From: Nilaparvata lugens
Lineage: Eukaryota > Arthropoda > Insecta > Hemiptera > Delphacidae
NCBI RefSeq assembly: GCF_014356525.2
Contig: NC_052505.1
Location: 17,244,135-17,308,134, forward strand
DNA: 64,000 bases
Reading direction: 5' to 3'
Shown here: positions 24,140 through 36,189 of the stretch, in pieces
How positions within the stretch are numbered: position 1 is the stretch's first letter
Layout: each line of letters opens with the position of its first letter
The notes under the pieces: model-generated
What the model saw: only the letters and a program-made list of their open reading frames with translations
The model's database searches: none
Told to the model about the DNA's origin: nothing
Program-made: the position numbers and the translations under genes

Positions 24140-24330
24140 AAGCTGTGTACTGACTTACGCGCTGCGCGACAAAAGCGCGTTTCTCGAACAAGAATTCGCT
24201 AGTTACGGTGATCGCGATCAGAGCGCGAGCTTGCCACGTGTTCCATTGTTGTCGGCGGGCGCTGGACCAGTCGTTGCGCGCGAACTTGTGTACTGCTCGC
24301 GTTCAGTTTGTGTGTAGCGAAAACTGTACG
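24140..24330 (+). promoter_or_regulatory. CpG-rich island, candidate promoter
   Basis: In an otherwise AT-rich region this 190-bp block is dense in CpG (GCGCTGCGCG, AAAGCGCG, ATCGCGATC, TTGCGCGCG). It contains a CACGTG E-box at 24235-24240 and an initiator-like TCAGTTTG at 24303-24310. Unmethylated CpG clusters and an Inr are features of arthropod promoters. No downstream coding exon could be identified on either strand, so the gene it would serve is unknown, and it could instead be part of a foreign or mobile sequence. Confidence 0.3.
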
Positions 24331-26157
24331 CATCTTAAGATCCTATAAGGATATCCATTTGAAATTATTGATTGATCATATAAAACGTAACCTATTCATC
24401 ATTATGATTCTCTGAAAATAAAAAAATGAAAGAAAATTAATTACTTGCAAGATGAGGTCAATTAGAGGCTCAAGGAAATTTATTTCTATTTCAGGTTTTC
24501 ATAACCAATTTACCTGATAAGAGTGCTTCATGTGAGGTACTATATATTCCTGGTGCCTCTTGCTATGAACAATAATAATTATTGAGATATAATTTGTGAT
24601 TATGATAAGGGTGGCGTGCCTACCATACCAATGTCACCTTGAGCACAAATAGGAAAACTAATAGTCTACTATACCATCTAAGCAAGCTAACATGTACGCC
24701 AAAGAATGCTCAAATCGACTTGCAAAAATTCTTCATTGTCACGCATTGAAATTATACGTTATTTTTTCATCATCCTGCGTTCAACATACAAGGTGTGACT
24801 TATTATAAAATTATGCTAATCTTCATGACTTGCAATCTCGACTATAATATTTTGTTAGGTGGATGATTACTAAGCACAATGATCATTACTCTTTGTCAGT
24901 GAATGATAGATGATGTATGTATTAGCATCTTATAACAGTGACAACAATATGAATACATGATAAGATGGGAGTTGGACTAGTCCAAATTTGAAGATGGGAA
25001 TGAACTTATAGAACACTAAGTCGATCCGAATCTGATTAGAATAAAAGTCAATATGAAATGTGTAACGAGTCAGATTTATCTGAAATCTAAGAAGATTAGA
25101 GGAAAAAATTCCGGACAAATCCTATTACGCGAGCAGCATCTTCCAACCGCACAAGGTCCATCCGTAGGATCTACTCTTCTCTTTTTATCTTCACTGGGGA
25201 TCCTTTTTTCTCTCTTTTCTATCTTCTCTGAATCGTTTTCCTCCTAAGCTGCGAGCGAAGCTGTAAATCAGAGATTTTTCAAACCCTCACCTACGTACGA
25301 GACTCCCTTGCCATTCTGAACAGATTATTATTATGACAACTATTAAATCCTCTTGCAGTTAAGACCAATTTTATGAGGGAGCCATGTCAAATGTGGTGTG
25401 AAATATTTCAGATTTTAAATTCAATCTCACGACTGGTCCGACTCACACCAACACACTAACAGCATCTGGCATGATCGCCTTCGCCTTCCAGCCTCTAAAC
25501 TAAGTCTTTATCCCAATTCAAGGATAAGGTCAGCATAAATAATGGATTATTCCTCCTATTCTTTTCACGGTTCAAATCCTTTAGAGCTCATTTCACTAAT
25601 AATAGAGATCCGCTTATACCTCCCTCCACTTGATAATTCTGAATAACCATTGAGAACATAATTTCGCATTGGATATTTTCATTTGACATGAATTTAGAGA
25701 GAAGTTCATTCTGCTTTTTCGAAAAAATCAATATTTCAGGACTAGAATGTGAATTTTAAGATACAGCTATCTCTGTCATTCGAACGCTTTCTTTAGAAAA
25801 GCATGAAACTTCTTTGTAGATTTTGCAGCTGAAAAAATGTTTGCTTCATTCATAAAAATTATTCTGATCATTCAAACTGTTTAGAGAGAGAGTGGGGTCA
25901 GAATTTTTAAGGAGGAGATGAAAAGTTTCAGGTCCTAGGATAATAACATTGTCAGGAGGTCGAATCACAAATATGTATAATCTAATAGTTATTTTCCGAT
26001 GGATCTAGTCGAAGATTGACTCCCAAAGTATGCATATTTCAATAATAATTCACTACCATACACAACGTTACTCTCAAAAACTCAACATTACACTTCTATT
26101 CTTCCAAACAAGAACATACAATTACTATACATATTTATACACTCCTAGCTCCTAATT
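24331..26157. other. No gene recognised
   Basis: AT-rich, apparently unique. A somewhat GC-richer patch at 25120-25330 has no protein similarity that I recognise. Confidence 0.4.
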
Positions 26158-26710
26158 CAAAATCAAATCAAAAATTCTTTATTGGTTCTTCAACGACAGT
26201 AAATATACAAAGAACAAAACTTTCAGCAAAAAATATAAGAAACCAATCACCTGCAAGAAAAATCCTGTGCGCAGGTGAGAGTTGCTAATACAAATCCAAT
26301 ATGAGTCATTTTACAAAAGATGAAATAAGAAATTATATAATATAATATTAATGAAAGAAGATGATGTATAAGTGGAATAAGGGTGAAAAATAGAGAGAAA
26401 GAATGAAAAGAGAAAGAAAGAGAGATGGCAAACATACTATTGAAACAAAGATAAGTCACTCAAAAAGTATGTCCTCGATTTTACTGGTAATTATCCATTC
26501 AATAGTTCTTTTTCTAAGCAATGTAACATAATTTCGATTAATATGCTCTGTAAGGTAATCTGGAATTTTATTGATTAATTTATTAGCTAGGTAAAAGTAT
26601 TGTCTCCGGCAAACATTAAGATCCATTCTTATATTTTCAAACCTATTTCTGGATGGTCGTAAAATTGAGGTTTGATTCACGGAATAGAAACATATCTTTA
26701 CCATTTCCAA
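26158..26710 (-). pseudogene. LINE remnant: ORF2 C-terminus and 3' UTR
   Basis: The minus-strand frame 26710-26456 contains ENIRMDLNVCRRQYFYLANK followed by LINKIPDYLTEHINRN, matching the usual C-terminal shape of Jockey-like ORF2 proteins (an aromatic-rich stretch, then L-N-x-I/L-P, then a basic helix). Downstream on the same strand come a GA-rich 3' UTR, CAATAAAGAATTTTTG (an AATAAA signal) and a TTTGATTTGATTTTG tail near 26160. It is a short 5'-truncated copy with no catalytic domain. Confidence 0.65.
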
Positions 26711-28095
26711 TGAAAATTATAAGGTTTTTAATATATAATTTACGGACAGTTAACACTTTAAACTCATTGAATAAATACTCGTATAACTAAAAACCATTGT
26801 TTAAACGTATAAACCTCGTTTAACTCGTTTAATTATATCTGATTATATGAATTCATAAAATACATAACACAATTTGAATAAATTTTGAATTTTCCACCTT
26901 TGGTTTCATTGATGATTTCTGTATTCTCTTGTTAACTGGTTAAATAGAATAATAATTTTACAATTCTATAATAGTATATTCTTCCATTCTTCCTCATATA
27001 ATATTCAATTGGTTTTGTTAGTTACTCTTGTTACTTTTGTTAGTCTCTTTCCATTTATTGTTAACGGTTCTCATGACCATATTTGGAATACTTGGGTGTG
27101 TCTAGTCTTGGCCAATGCCAGTGTTGAGCTCAGCCTTCATTGGTCAACAGCTAATGACCAATCGTGGGGCTTCACCCATCCTGCTGTTCAATGTTTGAGC
27201 TTTCTGTTTACTGGAGATCGATAATGGTGTAGCAAGAAAAACTAGTACCTCGAATTATTGTTTTAATAAACCAGAGACTTTACAATAGCTTTACAATATT
27301 CTACTGTAAGCTGTTTTGATTCAATTGGATAGGTATCTACCACATCAACAACAACACAAAAACTATACATGACTAGTTGATTGATTGGAAGATTTTCTTT
27401 GCCTGAAACTGCTCCAACTACTGGAGTTTCACTTTATAATACTCAAAGCGAATGTCTGGACTGTATGAAGATAATAAATTATTATACGAAATCAAAATGG
27501 TCTAAACTAGTTTATAGTTAGTAGTTTGACTAGTCACCAGTTAGGAAATATAAATATTATATGATAGATCTTGAATTAATATATGCATTTCTCTATTTAG
27601 ATAAAAAAAGTACTTTAAATAAAGCTGAATGATATTTGGTATTGAAGATATACGCTACTGTATACATGATCTAACAGTATGCCTGGGATATACCACATGA
27701 CCAATAGTTCTTCTCTCATGTCTCCATTACAATGAAGTATAATAATATCCCCTGGATTCCAGTTTGAAAGAATTGAAATCGTAAATCATTTTACTTTTTT
27801 TTCAAATAAATAAATTTCAATAAGAATTATTATAATCACGTTTTATGATAACATGTATTTAACACATTTCAAATGTTGTTTCTTTCATATACCTGAGGGT
27901 TTAGAAATTGAGTAGGGAAATGCAAAGGTCTAAATCCTTTCCAGTCGGACACTGAAGATCTTCTCGCAAATAGAAGCAATAATCTCTGATTGTAATCACA
28001 AATCACTATCCCTGAATTGAGAAATCCTGAAAGAATCCAATCTGACAACACCAATAACAACTCCAATCTGAAACACTGAGTTCAATTCTGAATAC
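26711..28095. other. No gene recognised
   Basis: AT-rich. A 71-codon frame at 27009-27224 begins with a hydrophobic stretch resembling a signal peptide but lacks an ATG at its apparent start and has no known relative. Confidence 0.4.
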
Positions 28096-28195
28096 NNNNN
28101 NNNNNNNNNNNNNNNNNNNNNNNNNNNNNNNNNNNNNNNNNNNNNNNNNNNNNNNNNNNNNNNNNNNNNNNNNNNNNNNNNNNNNNNNNNNNNNN
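28096..28195. other. Assembly gap (100 N)
   Basis: Exactly 100 unknown bases, a conventional scaffold placeholder. The true distance is unknown. The mariner-like element begins right at its right edge, so the repeat probably caused the break. Confidence 0.99.
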
Positions 28196-28790
28196 GGCGC
28201 AGGTGGTTTCAAAATACTTGTCAAACTGTCAATTTTATGGTAGGGTATTGGATTGAAATAAACTGAAAAACGTGTAGTTACAATAGAAATTCATTAGCAG
28301 AAAATGAGTTGTTAGTTTTTGAAAATTACACCCATCAAATGACTTCCTTCTCGAGTAAGGCATTTTTGGAGTCAGTGATTAACGATCTAAGCCAGGAATT
28401 GATAACCACCATACTCACAACATGGAACCAATAAGTGGTTCCAGCAAGACAGGGCAATTGCACATACAATATCAATGAAAGCTGTACGCGCTGTTCCCTG
28501 GCCGTTTGAATTCCCATAATGGAGATTTCCATTGGTCCTACCGCTTTTCGGACCCCATGGTAAGTTTAGTTTTTCTTTTGAAGCTATCAAAAAGCAAGGT
28601 TCTACATGAACAAACCTCGGAGCATTCAGGAGTTGAAGGCAGCAATTCACAAAGAAATCACATCAATTCCTGGTGATGTGCTAGAACGGGCAATGGGAAC
28701 GTTATCACCGACTCCAAGAATGCGTCACTCGAGAAGTGGGGCATTTGATGGATACTATGGCCTTTGGCCTACATTTTTATAAATTGAGAT
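28196..28790 (+). pseudogene. Mariner-like transposase remnant, copy 1
   Basis: From 28436 the plus strand reads KWFQQDRAIAHT, the conserved block around the second catalytic aspartate of Tc1/mariner-type transposases. After a frameshift come LFPGRLN and GDFHW, and after another, YMNKPRSIQELKAAIHKEIT then IPGDVLERAM, the C-terminal region. The leading 28200-28380 matches 59881-60060 in the second copy (AATACTTGTCAAACTGTCAA). It is broken by frameshifts and a stop, and its left terminus is lost in the gap. Confidence 0.85.
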
Positions 28791-28797
28791 TGAATAT

Positions 28798-28951
28798 TAT
28801 TAATAAGTTATATTTCTACATTGTTAAAAAAAAAAATCTAGCAACGTTGCAGAGCTAGGAAAGGATATCGCTATCTGCTTTGTCATATGGACAAGGATAG
28901 CAACACCAATGTCAATCGAATATTGCACATTATAACGTGGACCTTACTATA
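28798..28951. mobile_element. TAGTGAGG-family element, right-end fragment
   Basis: It ends in CATTATAACGTGGACCTTAC, the right terminus of the family with TAGTGAGGTCC ends. The inner part (CTACATTGTTAAAAA, CGCTATCTGCTTTGTC) also occurs at 51515-51590. The left terminus is missing. Confidence 0.65.
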
Positions 28952-29278
28952 TACTACAGGGTGATCAAGAAGTCCCTCCGCAGTGAACTATATACTAAAA
29001 AAAAACACTCTATAACTCAAAAACAAATATTTATAACAATAGCAAGGTGTTAATCTATTAAACCTACGTGTACCATCATTACAGTAGAGGGGGGGAAAGT
29101 GGGAGTAACTTCTCGAACGAGCTTCTAAACAGAACACAATCTTCAGGTAAAACAGAACGCAGGTACTGCGCAGAGACTTTTTGATTGCCCGGTATATCTT
29201 TGCATGTATTGTTTAATAATTCTCTAGAAAAAACGTTCACCATACTTGGCAATTCAAACATTTGAATGCAATACTTAC

Positions 29279-29359
29279 CAATTCATCGTTGCTCAATTGG
29301 TCATCCGTGTTCAAATCTTCAATAGGAGGTAGAGTAGTTGGAAGAGCGGGGGGAATATC
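29279..29359 (-). CDS. Patj: Multi-PDZ scaffold gene, exon 7 (acidic, proline-rich linker)
   Basis: Twenty-seven codons read DIPPALPTTLPPIEDLNTDD then QLSNDEL. On the minus strand the exon is preceded by a pyrimidine run ending TTTCAAG and followed by GTAAGT, and both junctions are in phase 0, matching exon 6. It lies about 1.8 kb downstream of exon 6. The sequence is low-complexity, so assignment to this gene rests on frame, splice signals, order and acidic-proline character, not on a domain. In the family such linkers separate PDZ domains. No further exon was found to the left. Confidence 0.6.
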
Positions 29360-29719
29360 CTTGAAAAAAAAATAACTTCAATCAGAACAATTTCTAAACT
29401 TGCTCAAACAAGTTAAACTAACACTAATAATGTATTTTATGAAAAGCTGGATTTTTAAATTTACATGCTGTTATAATAAATTTGCTGTAGTCTAGACAAC
29501 GTGGAAACAATGTGTCTAGACCAAAACAAAGTTTTCATTCTTTTCATTTAATTTTTCAGTAAATGGAGACTGCTCTAATCTACCAAAATTTTCCAGGAGT
29601 ATTTTCTGTCATAGAGGTTCATAATGGAGCTGTTTTATTATCCTGAGCTTTTTATGAGCCCTGAAGGTATACAAATCAATGTGTAGAATATATAACGAGA
29701 CATTTTTATAATATTATAA

Positions 29720-29912
29720 AGCTGCGTTTACACCAAAGTTATTAACTAAATTTTAATAACTTGATCCTTATAGATTCTATTAGATTGAACATAACTTATC
29801 ATACACTTGATGAACATATGTGTTTGTTAAGTCCCGTTCAATCTAATAGAATCTATAAGGATCAAGTTATTAACATTTTGTTAATAACTTTAGTGTAGGC
29901 CTAAACCCAGCT
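29720..29912. mobile_element. Miniature inverted-repeat element, AGCTGCGTTTACACC family, copy 1
   Basis: Begins AGCTGCGTTTACACCAAAGT and ends with a diverged reverse complement (ACTTTAGTGTAGGCCTAAACCC). An inner stem pairs TCCTTATAGATTCTATTAGA with its complement near 29845-29870. Copies 2 and 3 are at 46760 and 58665. About 190 bp, no coding capacity. Confidence 0.85.
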
Positions 29913-29914
29913 AA

Positions 29915-30172
29915 AGGGTATGATCACATTGGATGCGTGTATGAGCAAGTGCACGTCAGATCTTGCATGAGCCGAAAAACGAAGCCTGGAAAGAGCCATA
30001 CTAACACGTTTTTACGTGCATGCAACTGCTCACACTGAACGCAATCAAGTGCATGCGTTTAGTGTGAGTGTTTCTATTGCTCGTTCCTTAGTTTGTTTTT
30101 CATGTGCGCGCTTGATCATGCATAACCAAGTGTGCACTTGCACATATACGAATCCAATATAATTACACCTTA
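29915..30172. mobile_element. Second miniature inverted-repeat element
   Basis: Its ends are diverged inverted repeats of about 40 bp: CATTGGATGCGTGTATGAGC on the left against the complement of CATATACGAATCCAATATAA on the right, plus shared CAAGTGCAC. It abuts the previous element with two or three bases between them. Confidence 0.6.
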
Positions 30173-30295
30173 ATAATGCCACTCTATGAAGTTTTAAGCA
30201 AAAACTAAGATTCAGATTTCCTTCAAGTTTGAACTCATATTGAAGCACGTACATTTTTATAGATCGATGTATCACATCATCGTACATTTTTATGT

Positions 30296-31030
30296 AAAAC
30301 TAACCGTCAGGCTCGCTTCACTCGCCATATCCGTCTAGCCAGGGGACTTCGCCCCCTAACCCCCCGACTGGATCGTCCAAAAATGAAATCAGCGGGATCG
30401 CTTCGCTCGCCTGCATTTTTCATTTGAGCATGCTTCATTCCATCAGAAAGTCAAATTACTACCTCGCTCGATTCAATCACCGATTAATTTCAATTATTTA
30501 GTGCAGGGTGGAAAACTTCGTTAGGATATTATGAGAATTAAAACAAAAAAAAACCGCTAATTTTGAGCGTATCTTTGGTCTTACTTCAAATTTCTTCTAA
30601 CACAACATTATTACACACTAGCTTAGCTTCTGTACTAAATTTGAACAATTTCTGTTCATTTATTCTCGATAAATCTGAGAAAAAGCAAAAAAAAACCGCT
30701 GGGAAAACGCTAATTTTGGGCGTATCTTTGACGTTATTGCAAATTCCTTCTAACACAACAGTATTACACCCTAGCTGAGCTTCTGTACTAAATTTGAACA
30801 TTTTCTGTTCATTTGTTCTCGATAAAGCTGAGAAAACGCTAAAAAAGCTGGAAAACGCAGATTTTGGGCGTATCTTTGGAAATTTTTCCAAATCCGTTCT
30901 AAGTGCGCCTCTAAAGGGCCAACTGAACATACCTACCAAATTTGAACGTTTTTGGTCCGGTAGATTTTTAGTTCTGCGAGTGAGTGAGTGAGTCAGTCAG
31001 TGAGTGCCATTTCGCTTTTATATATATAGT
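30296..31030 (+). repeat. Dispersed repeat with three internal tandem units
   Basis: Three related units of about 130-150 bp begin near 30555, 30705 and 30850, each with GGGCGTATCTTTG or a close variant and TAAATTTGAAC. They are preceded by a GC-rich part (CAGGGGACTTCGCCCCCTAA) and followed by a GTGAGTGAGTGAGTCAGTCA tract and TTTATATATATAG. This arrangement is common in dispersed insect repeats of uncertain class. It lies between exons 7 and 6 of the PDZ gene. Confidence 0.6.
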
Positions 31031-31091
31031 GGGATTCATATTTGAATCATGTTTTCTATTTATTCCATTATACTGATCTTATATTATTTAC

Positions 31092-31190
31092 CTCATCATC
31101 TTCAATGTCTGAGGGCAGTGACCCCGAACAGCTGTACATGGAATGATCATCAAGAGTTGGAGTTGCTTGACTCAATCCCTCAACGAATTC
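31092..31190 (-). CDS. Patj: Multi-PDZ scaffold gene, exon 6 (linker)
   Basis: Thirty-three codons: EFVEGLSQATPTLDDHSMYS then CSGSLPSDIEDDE. The acceptor is a good pyrimidine-rich TTTTCAG, the donor GAG|GTAAAT. Both ends are phase 0. The SGSLPSDIEDDE acidic linker fits the low-complexity linkers after the PDZ pair in Patj/MUPP1 proteins, but holds no domain. It lies 13 kb downstream of exon 5; small exons between them could have been missed. Confidence 0.7.
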
Positions 31191-31389
31191 CTGAAAATTG
31201 TCCAAAATAAATTGAAAATAAATACTTCCTACCAGTTCAACTCAAATTAAATAAATGATCTATCAACAACAATGATATTAAACAAGAATTGTTCCTTTTG
31301 AGTATCAACTAGATACTGCAATACATAATTTCTACATGAAATTATACGGTATTAAAGTGAAATAGAATAAATATTGTCAATTCCACATC

Positions 31390-31519
31390 ATTTATTTGAG
31401 CCAAACTGAAGGTTCACTGTACTTAAGGCATCATAAGCGGTCTTTTTTGGTTAGACTATGTGATGACCACTGATGATGATGCCTTAAGAGCATTGAAACA
31501 TTAATTTGGCTCAAATAAA
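31390..31519. mobile_element. 130-bp palindromic element
   Basis: TTTATTTGAGCCAAACTG at the left pairs with AATTTGGCTCAAATAAAT at the right; an inner pair CTTAAGGCATCA and TGATGCCTTAAG forms a second stem. It is probably a miniature inverted-repeat element. Confidence 0.6.
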
Positions 31520-33369
31520 TTACGTGAAACCTTGATATGGAAGAATTACAAAAGATCTCTCTTCATAGAGTAAATTTCAATTAAGCCAGTATAGGCCTAA
31601 TTGACTATCTGATGTATGTTTAGAAGAACTTGGTTCCTTCACACTATAAGCTATTTGGTGTGAGTTTAGAAGCACTTAGTTCCTTTACACTTTAATACAT
31701 CATTTACAGATAATTTTAAAAGGATAAAATTCTTTTTGAATCTATAGTATATTCGAATATTGGTCCACACTACTTGTTTTCACACATTATAACTTCATAT
31801 AATATATATATATACAAACATGGTACAGTCAAGAAACCAAGTTCTTTAAAAAAAACCTACAATAATCTAACCTATCCACTTTCTCTATACACCTGAGTGC
31901 CCTATTTTGAATCTTGAACAGTCTGTCCAAATTTTATTGAGATGAATTAGCCCATACTAAAAATACGAGTAGCATGCTCAATATATGATTGCATAAGACC
32001 AAGATAAGCAGTTAACAGTATTTTTTCATAATTCAACCTAGCAAGCTGCCGCAAGACAGCTTGATTACATCCCAGGTAAAATGTTATTACATATCTCCTC
32101 AAAGTAAGGATTCCATGTTAATTTCCTGTCAAATACAACTCCCAAGAACGCTACAATCTCTTATTGGTCCATCTCATTTTCCTTTACAAACACGTTCATT
32201 GCTCTATCCTCTATTGAATTATATTTGCTTTAAAATTGAAATTTTATAAGGATAATTTTCTGAGCCTGAATAATTTTCTAGCTGAACTTACCAGAAGATC
32301 CAAAATAGGAACTGAACTGAAGCCTTAACAATTTTCTGAAGCTGAATTAACGTAAGGGCACTGCGATATAGTGATGTTTAAAAATAACATTATAAATGCT
32401 GTCTTCAAATGCTGATTAGAATTATTTTGATGAAACTTTGCTCTAATAAACATTGAGAAAATCAGCCATCTCTGCACCATCCTGTCTGTACTAGGCGAGA
32501 CTTCAGAATTTTTAATAATTTCTTTTAAAATATTTTTCACAAAAACTCGTAATTTAATTTCTTATACATATACTACTGTACCTATTAAACTGATGTAGAT
32601 TACTCATATACTATGATCAAATTCATGTTTGCATACTGAGTTCTTCTTGTACGGTCATAAGCACTCATTTTTTTCATGAAAAAAGGGTAGGTACTTCAAT
32701 TTTTTTATTTTTTTCATAAACTTGAACACTCGTTTTTATATTTTATTCGTAGAAACAGCTTAGCCGACCAGTATAGGCTCTCAATTGTTCATTTTTCAAA
32801 TACCCTCAGATGTCAGATTGAATGTTATTAATTGAAAACTAGCTAGTCAAGTTGTATCATGTTTTATAATCTGAAAGCACACCTCTACATTAAAGTTTAC
32901 ACAATTTAAAATTTGGTTCTTCAACTTCACAACTTCACTAATAATCTTTTTGAGCAGTGCAATAATTCACTGGATGTAATAATACTAGTCTCAATAAGCT
33001 GCTGAATGTATCAAAATTGTTTCTTTCCTCTCTGTTAGAATCTGAATATGTGATTCTGGTTAGCGCACAGGCATTTGTCCTTGCAGACCATCTTCGAAGA
33101 AGCTAGTCTATTCATTATATTGTTGTTGTTTTTTGTTCTTTTCATTGATACTGTCTTTGAGAAGGCTACATGAGATTTTCATTTTTTAATTTACATTTTG
33201 TTTTTAATGAATAACTTTTTGTCTTCCTGTTAATATAGTTGTGTAAACAGTAACCTTTCTTGTAATTTGTCTCTGAAAACACAGCTCTTATTTTCTAGTG
33301 TGTTTCATGTACCATAAGTCTCAATTAACTGTTACAGCTACGAATAATCTTAAAATGACTAATAGGCCT
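31520..33369. other. Intron sequence, nothing recognised
   Basis: AT-rich intron between exons 6 and 5. No frame, RNA gene or clear repeat is seen. Confidence 0.5.
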
Positions 33370-33590
33370 CTATCACATTAGGACACCAGGCTGAGTCACC
33401 AGTGGGAAACCAATTGTCTGAGGGAGTCATGGGTTCTTATTGCGTTTATTACACTACTAGGGACACCAGATTTTGGTGACCGGCTGGTGTCTCACTCAGG
33501 CCACCGCTGGGACATCAGTATTGACATATATGATCTCTGGTATCCCACTGGCGAATTAGCCTGGTCGCCTGGTGTCCTAATGTAGTACTA
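33370..33590. mobile_element. Miniature inverted-repeat element, CATTAGGACACCAGG family
   Basis: About 45-bp inverted ends: CATTAGGACACCAGGC at 33376 and GCCTGGTGTCCTAATG at 33567-33582, with CACCAGTGGGA and TCCCACTGGCG further in. It is GC-richer than its surroundings. A degenerate relative lies at 23880-24040. Confidence 0.8.
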
Positions 33591-34524
33591 GCCATAAATA
33601 AATAGCTAGTGTGAGAAGAAATTTATATTGTACATCTGGAATAAATTTTTGAATAAATAAGACGCAGCAAAATGGTAGTTTCTCCATCAGGTGACGCTTT
33701 TTTTAAAAGATTTCTTGCAACTTCTTATGAGGAATTATGATTTATAATAATATGTCTGATCTATATGATTGAGTCTATTACCTCTTGATCTGAAAATAAC
33801 ATGTCTGATCTATATGATTAAGTCTAGTTACTATGGTCAAATAATACCTCTTGCCTGTAATAATTTCCAATTAGTAAAATACAAAAAAATTGAAACTTAT
33901 TACTCAGCGGCATCGCTAACACCCAAATAGTGCGTCTTGTAAAGTAAACGATAAAATTTAAAAAGTTCATTCAAATCAATATTCTAACGATTTCACAAAG
34001 TGACTGTGTAAATTGATTTGTTTCATATCCTCCAGAATAAATTTTTCTAGAGAATATTCATATTTCTCAAGTGGCTCATTTTCCTCTAATGAATGTATTC
34101 GAGTAAATCATTGAAACCTAGAGATTTAACGAAGTTCAAATTAATAAACTATAAAGAATCTATTTCAATCTATTTATTTTTAGTTTCTTCTTTACCAAGT
34201 AGAATTAGTATCTTCATATCTTCTTTACTAAGTGGCTTTTATGTGCTTTAGCAACAAGAATACTATAGGCCAACCTACCGCAGTCTATTCTTTACCGGAG
34301 TTGAGTGAAATCATCTGAAGAAATCTTGAGGCTAACATTTTTTATGCAATCACTCGTGTTGACACCTCATACATATTTCATTGTTGGATAGTTGTAAAAC
34401 TCAATTAATTTTTTGTATAACTGGTTCCACGATCCAACAGATCAATTCAACAAACTTTAATCATAGTTTGGTCTCAATGAACAAGAATAATACTCTCAAC
34501 AAGTGATTTACGATCCAAATATGA

Positions 34525-35140
34525 TAAGTTTTGTACAAAAGTCCGTAATCTTCAGTTATTTACTTTTCTGACAGTAGTAGATAGAGCTCCAATTTGTTAT
34601 CTCTGCTTCCAGTAGATTGCACAGAAAAATTACAGCATATTTTCGCTTGCAATATACAATTTTTGTAATGAATAGTCATGAGTTTTGAACAAAAGTTCAT
34701 CATTTCCAGTTATTTACTTCTTTGGCAGAGCTCCAATTTGTTATCTCTGCTTCCAGTAGATTGCACAGCAAACATATAGCCTATTTTTGCATGCAATATA
34801 CAATTTTTGTAATGAATCAAGTCATGAGTTTTGAACAAAAGTCCATTATTTCCAGTTCTTTACTTATCTGACAGTAGTAGATAGAGCTCAAATTTGTTAT
34901 CTCTGCTTCCAGTAGATTGCACAGAAACATTACAGCATATTTTCGCTTGCAATATACAATTTTTGCAATGAATAAAGTCATGAGTTTTGAACAAAGTCCA
35001 TCATTTCCAGTTCTTTACTTCTCTGACAGTAGAAAGAGCTCCAATTTGATATCTCTGCTTCGAGTAGATTGTATAGAAAAAATATATACTGTACTATCAT
35101 CACTTGCAATATAGAATTTTGTAATGAATAAAATTTATGT
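34525..35140 (+). repeat. Tandem array, four units of about 150 bp
   Basis: Four units start near 34527, 34680, 34828 and 34983 with AGTTTTGAACAAAAGT or a variant. Each contains TTTGTTATCTCTGCTTCCAG and ends near TTTTTGTAATGAAT. Divergence between units is modest. Confidence 0.9.
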
Positions 35141-36189
35141 TAACTCAATAAATGCGGTCCTGGAGTGATAATCACTCAATATTCAATAACAATTGTAGTA
35201 TTACTTGATAAACAAGAAGAGAATCTCATGAATAATTTTATATCAAATCATAAAATATAAAATTGAACAAGTTGAGTTAGCTGATTCCAGTTCTAGTAAA
35301 TAATTTTGTTGCTAAGACTAAAAGGGTAGAGATTCAATACACAAATGCACAATCCGTCAGCCACATTGCCTTTTAACAATAAAATTAAAATAAATGAATC
35401 AATCTACATCGATTCTAATTGCAACTGATCGATCAATCATTATTGAATGAATATTGATGTGAGAAAATTTCGTTACAATGATGCTTTTTGGCAATGAAAA
35501 CATTTCCGGTTTGTATTTGTGTTTTGAAATGTTTTGAAGGAGAACGAGTCAGGTCAAGAATAGAAATAAAACAAGCATATTCTTCTTTCATAAATTTAGA
35601 CGCTTTTATTTAACCCCAAAGTAATAGCAATATTTAATATAAATTCATATAATACAATATCCCGGACACATACATATATAAAAGCAACATTCATTACCAT
35701 ACATTGCAATTCTGTAATGTGTGTTGTCTGGTAACTGAACTAAACTGAACTGAACTTAGGCCTAACAGCATACGGATCGGCTTTTGTGTATAAAATGCAA
35801 TACCCTGGTATACTGTGCTAGACAAACTAATACTTGAATCTTCAAAAAATGCTCTCATAACGACAATTTTCATTTATACTTACATGTCATATAAAAATGG
35901 AATGTTGAAGAAATTTATGGAAAGTAAGAAAAAAGGAGTGAATTCATCTATCGGAATGGATTAACGCTCATGCATTCATTTGCAGAATGATAAATTATTG
36001 AAGCTTGAGATGCATTAAGAGAGAAGGACTAGCTGTTAATAATAATTTAAACTACAAAATTATGCATGGGATGAATTCTTTAAAATTTTAAGAATAAAAG
36101 CAAAATATACACGATGAGTTCAATATTCTACATGTCAAAAAACGCGCTGAATATTTTCATTTGTCAGGAACCAGTAATAGAAAATATTA

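Noticed and set aside
27009..27224. 71-codon frame with a signal-peptide-like start
   Set aside because: No ATG at the apparent start, no homologue and no gene structure around it.
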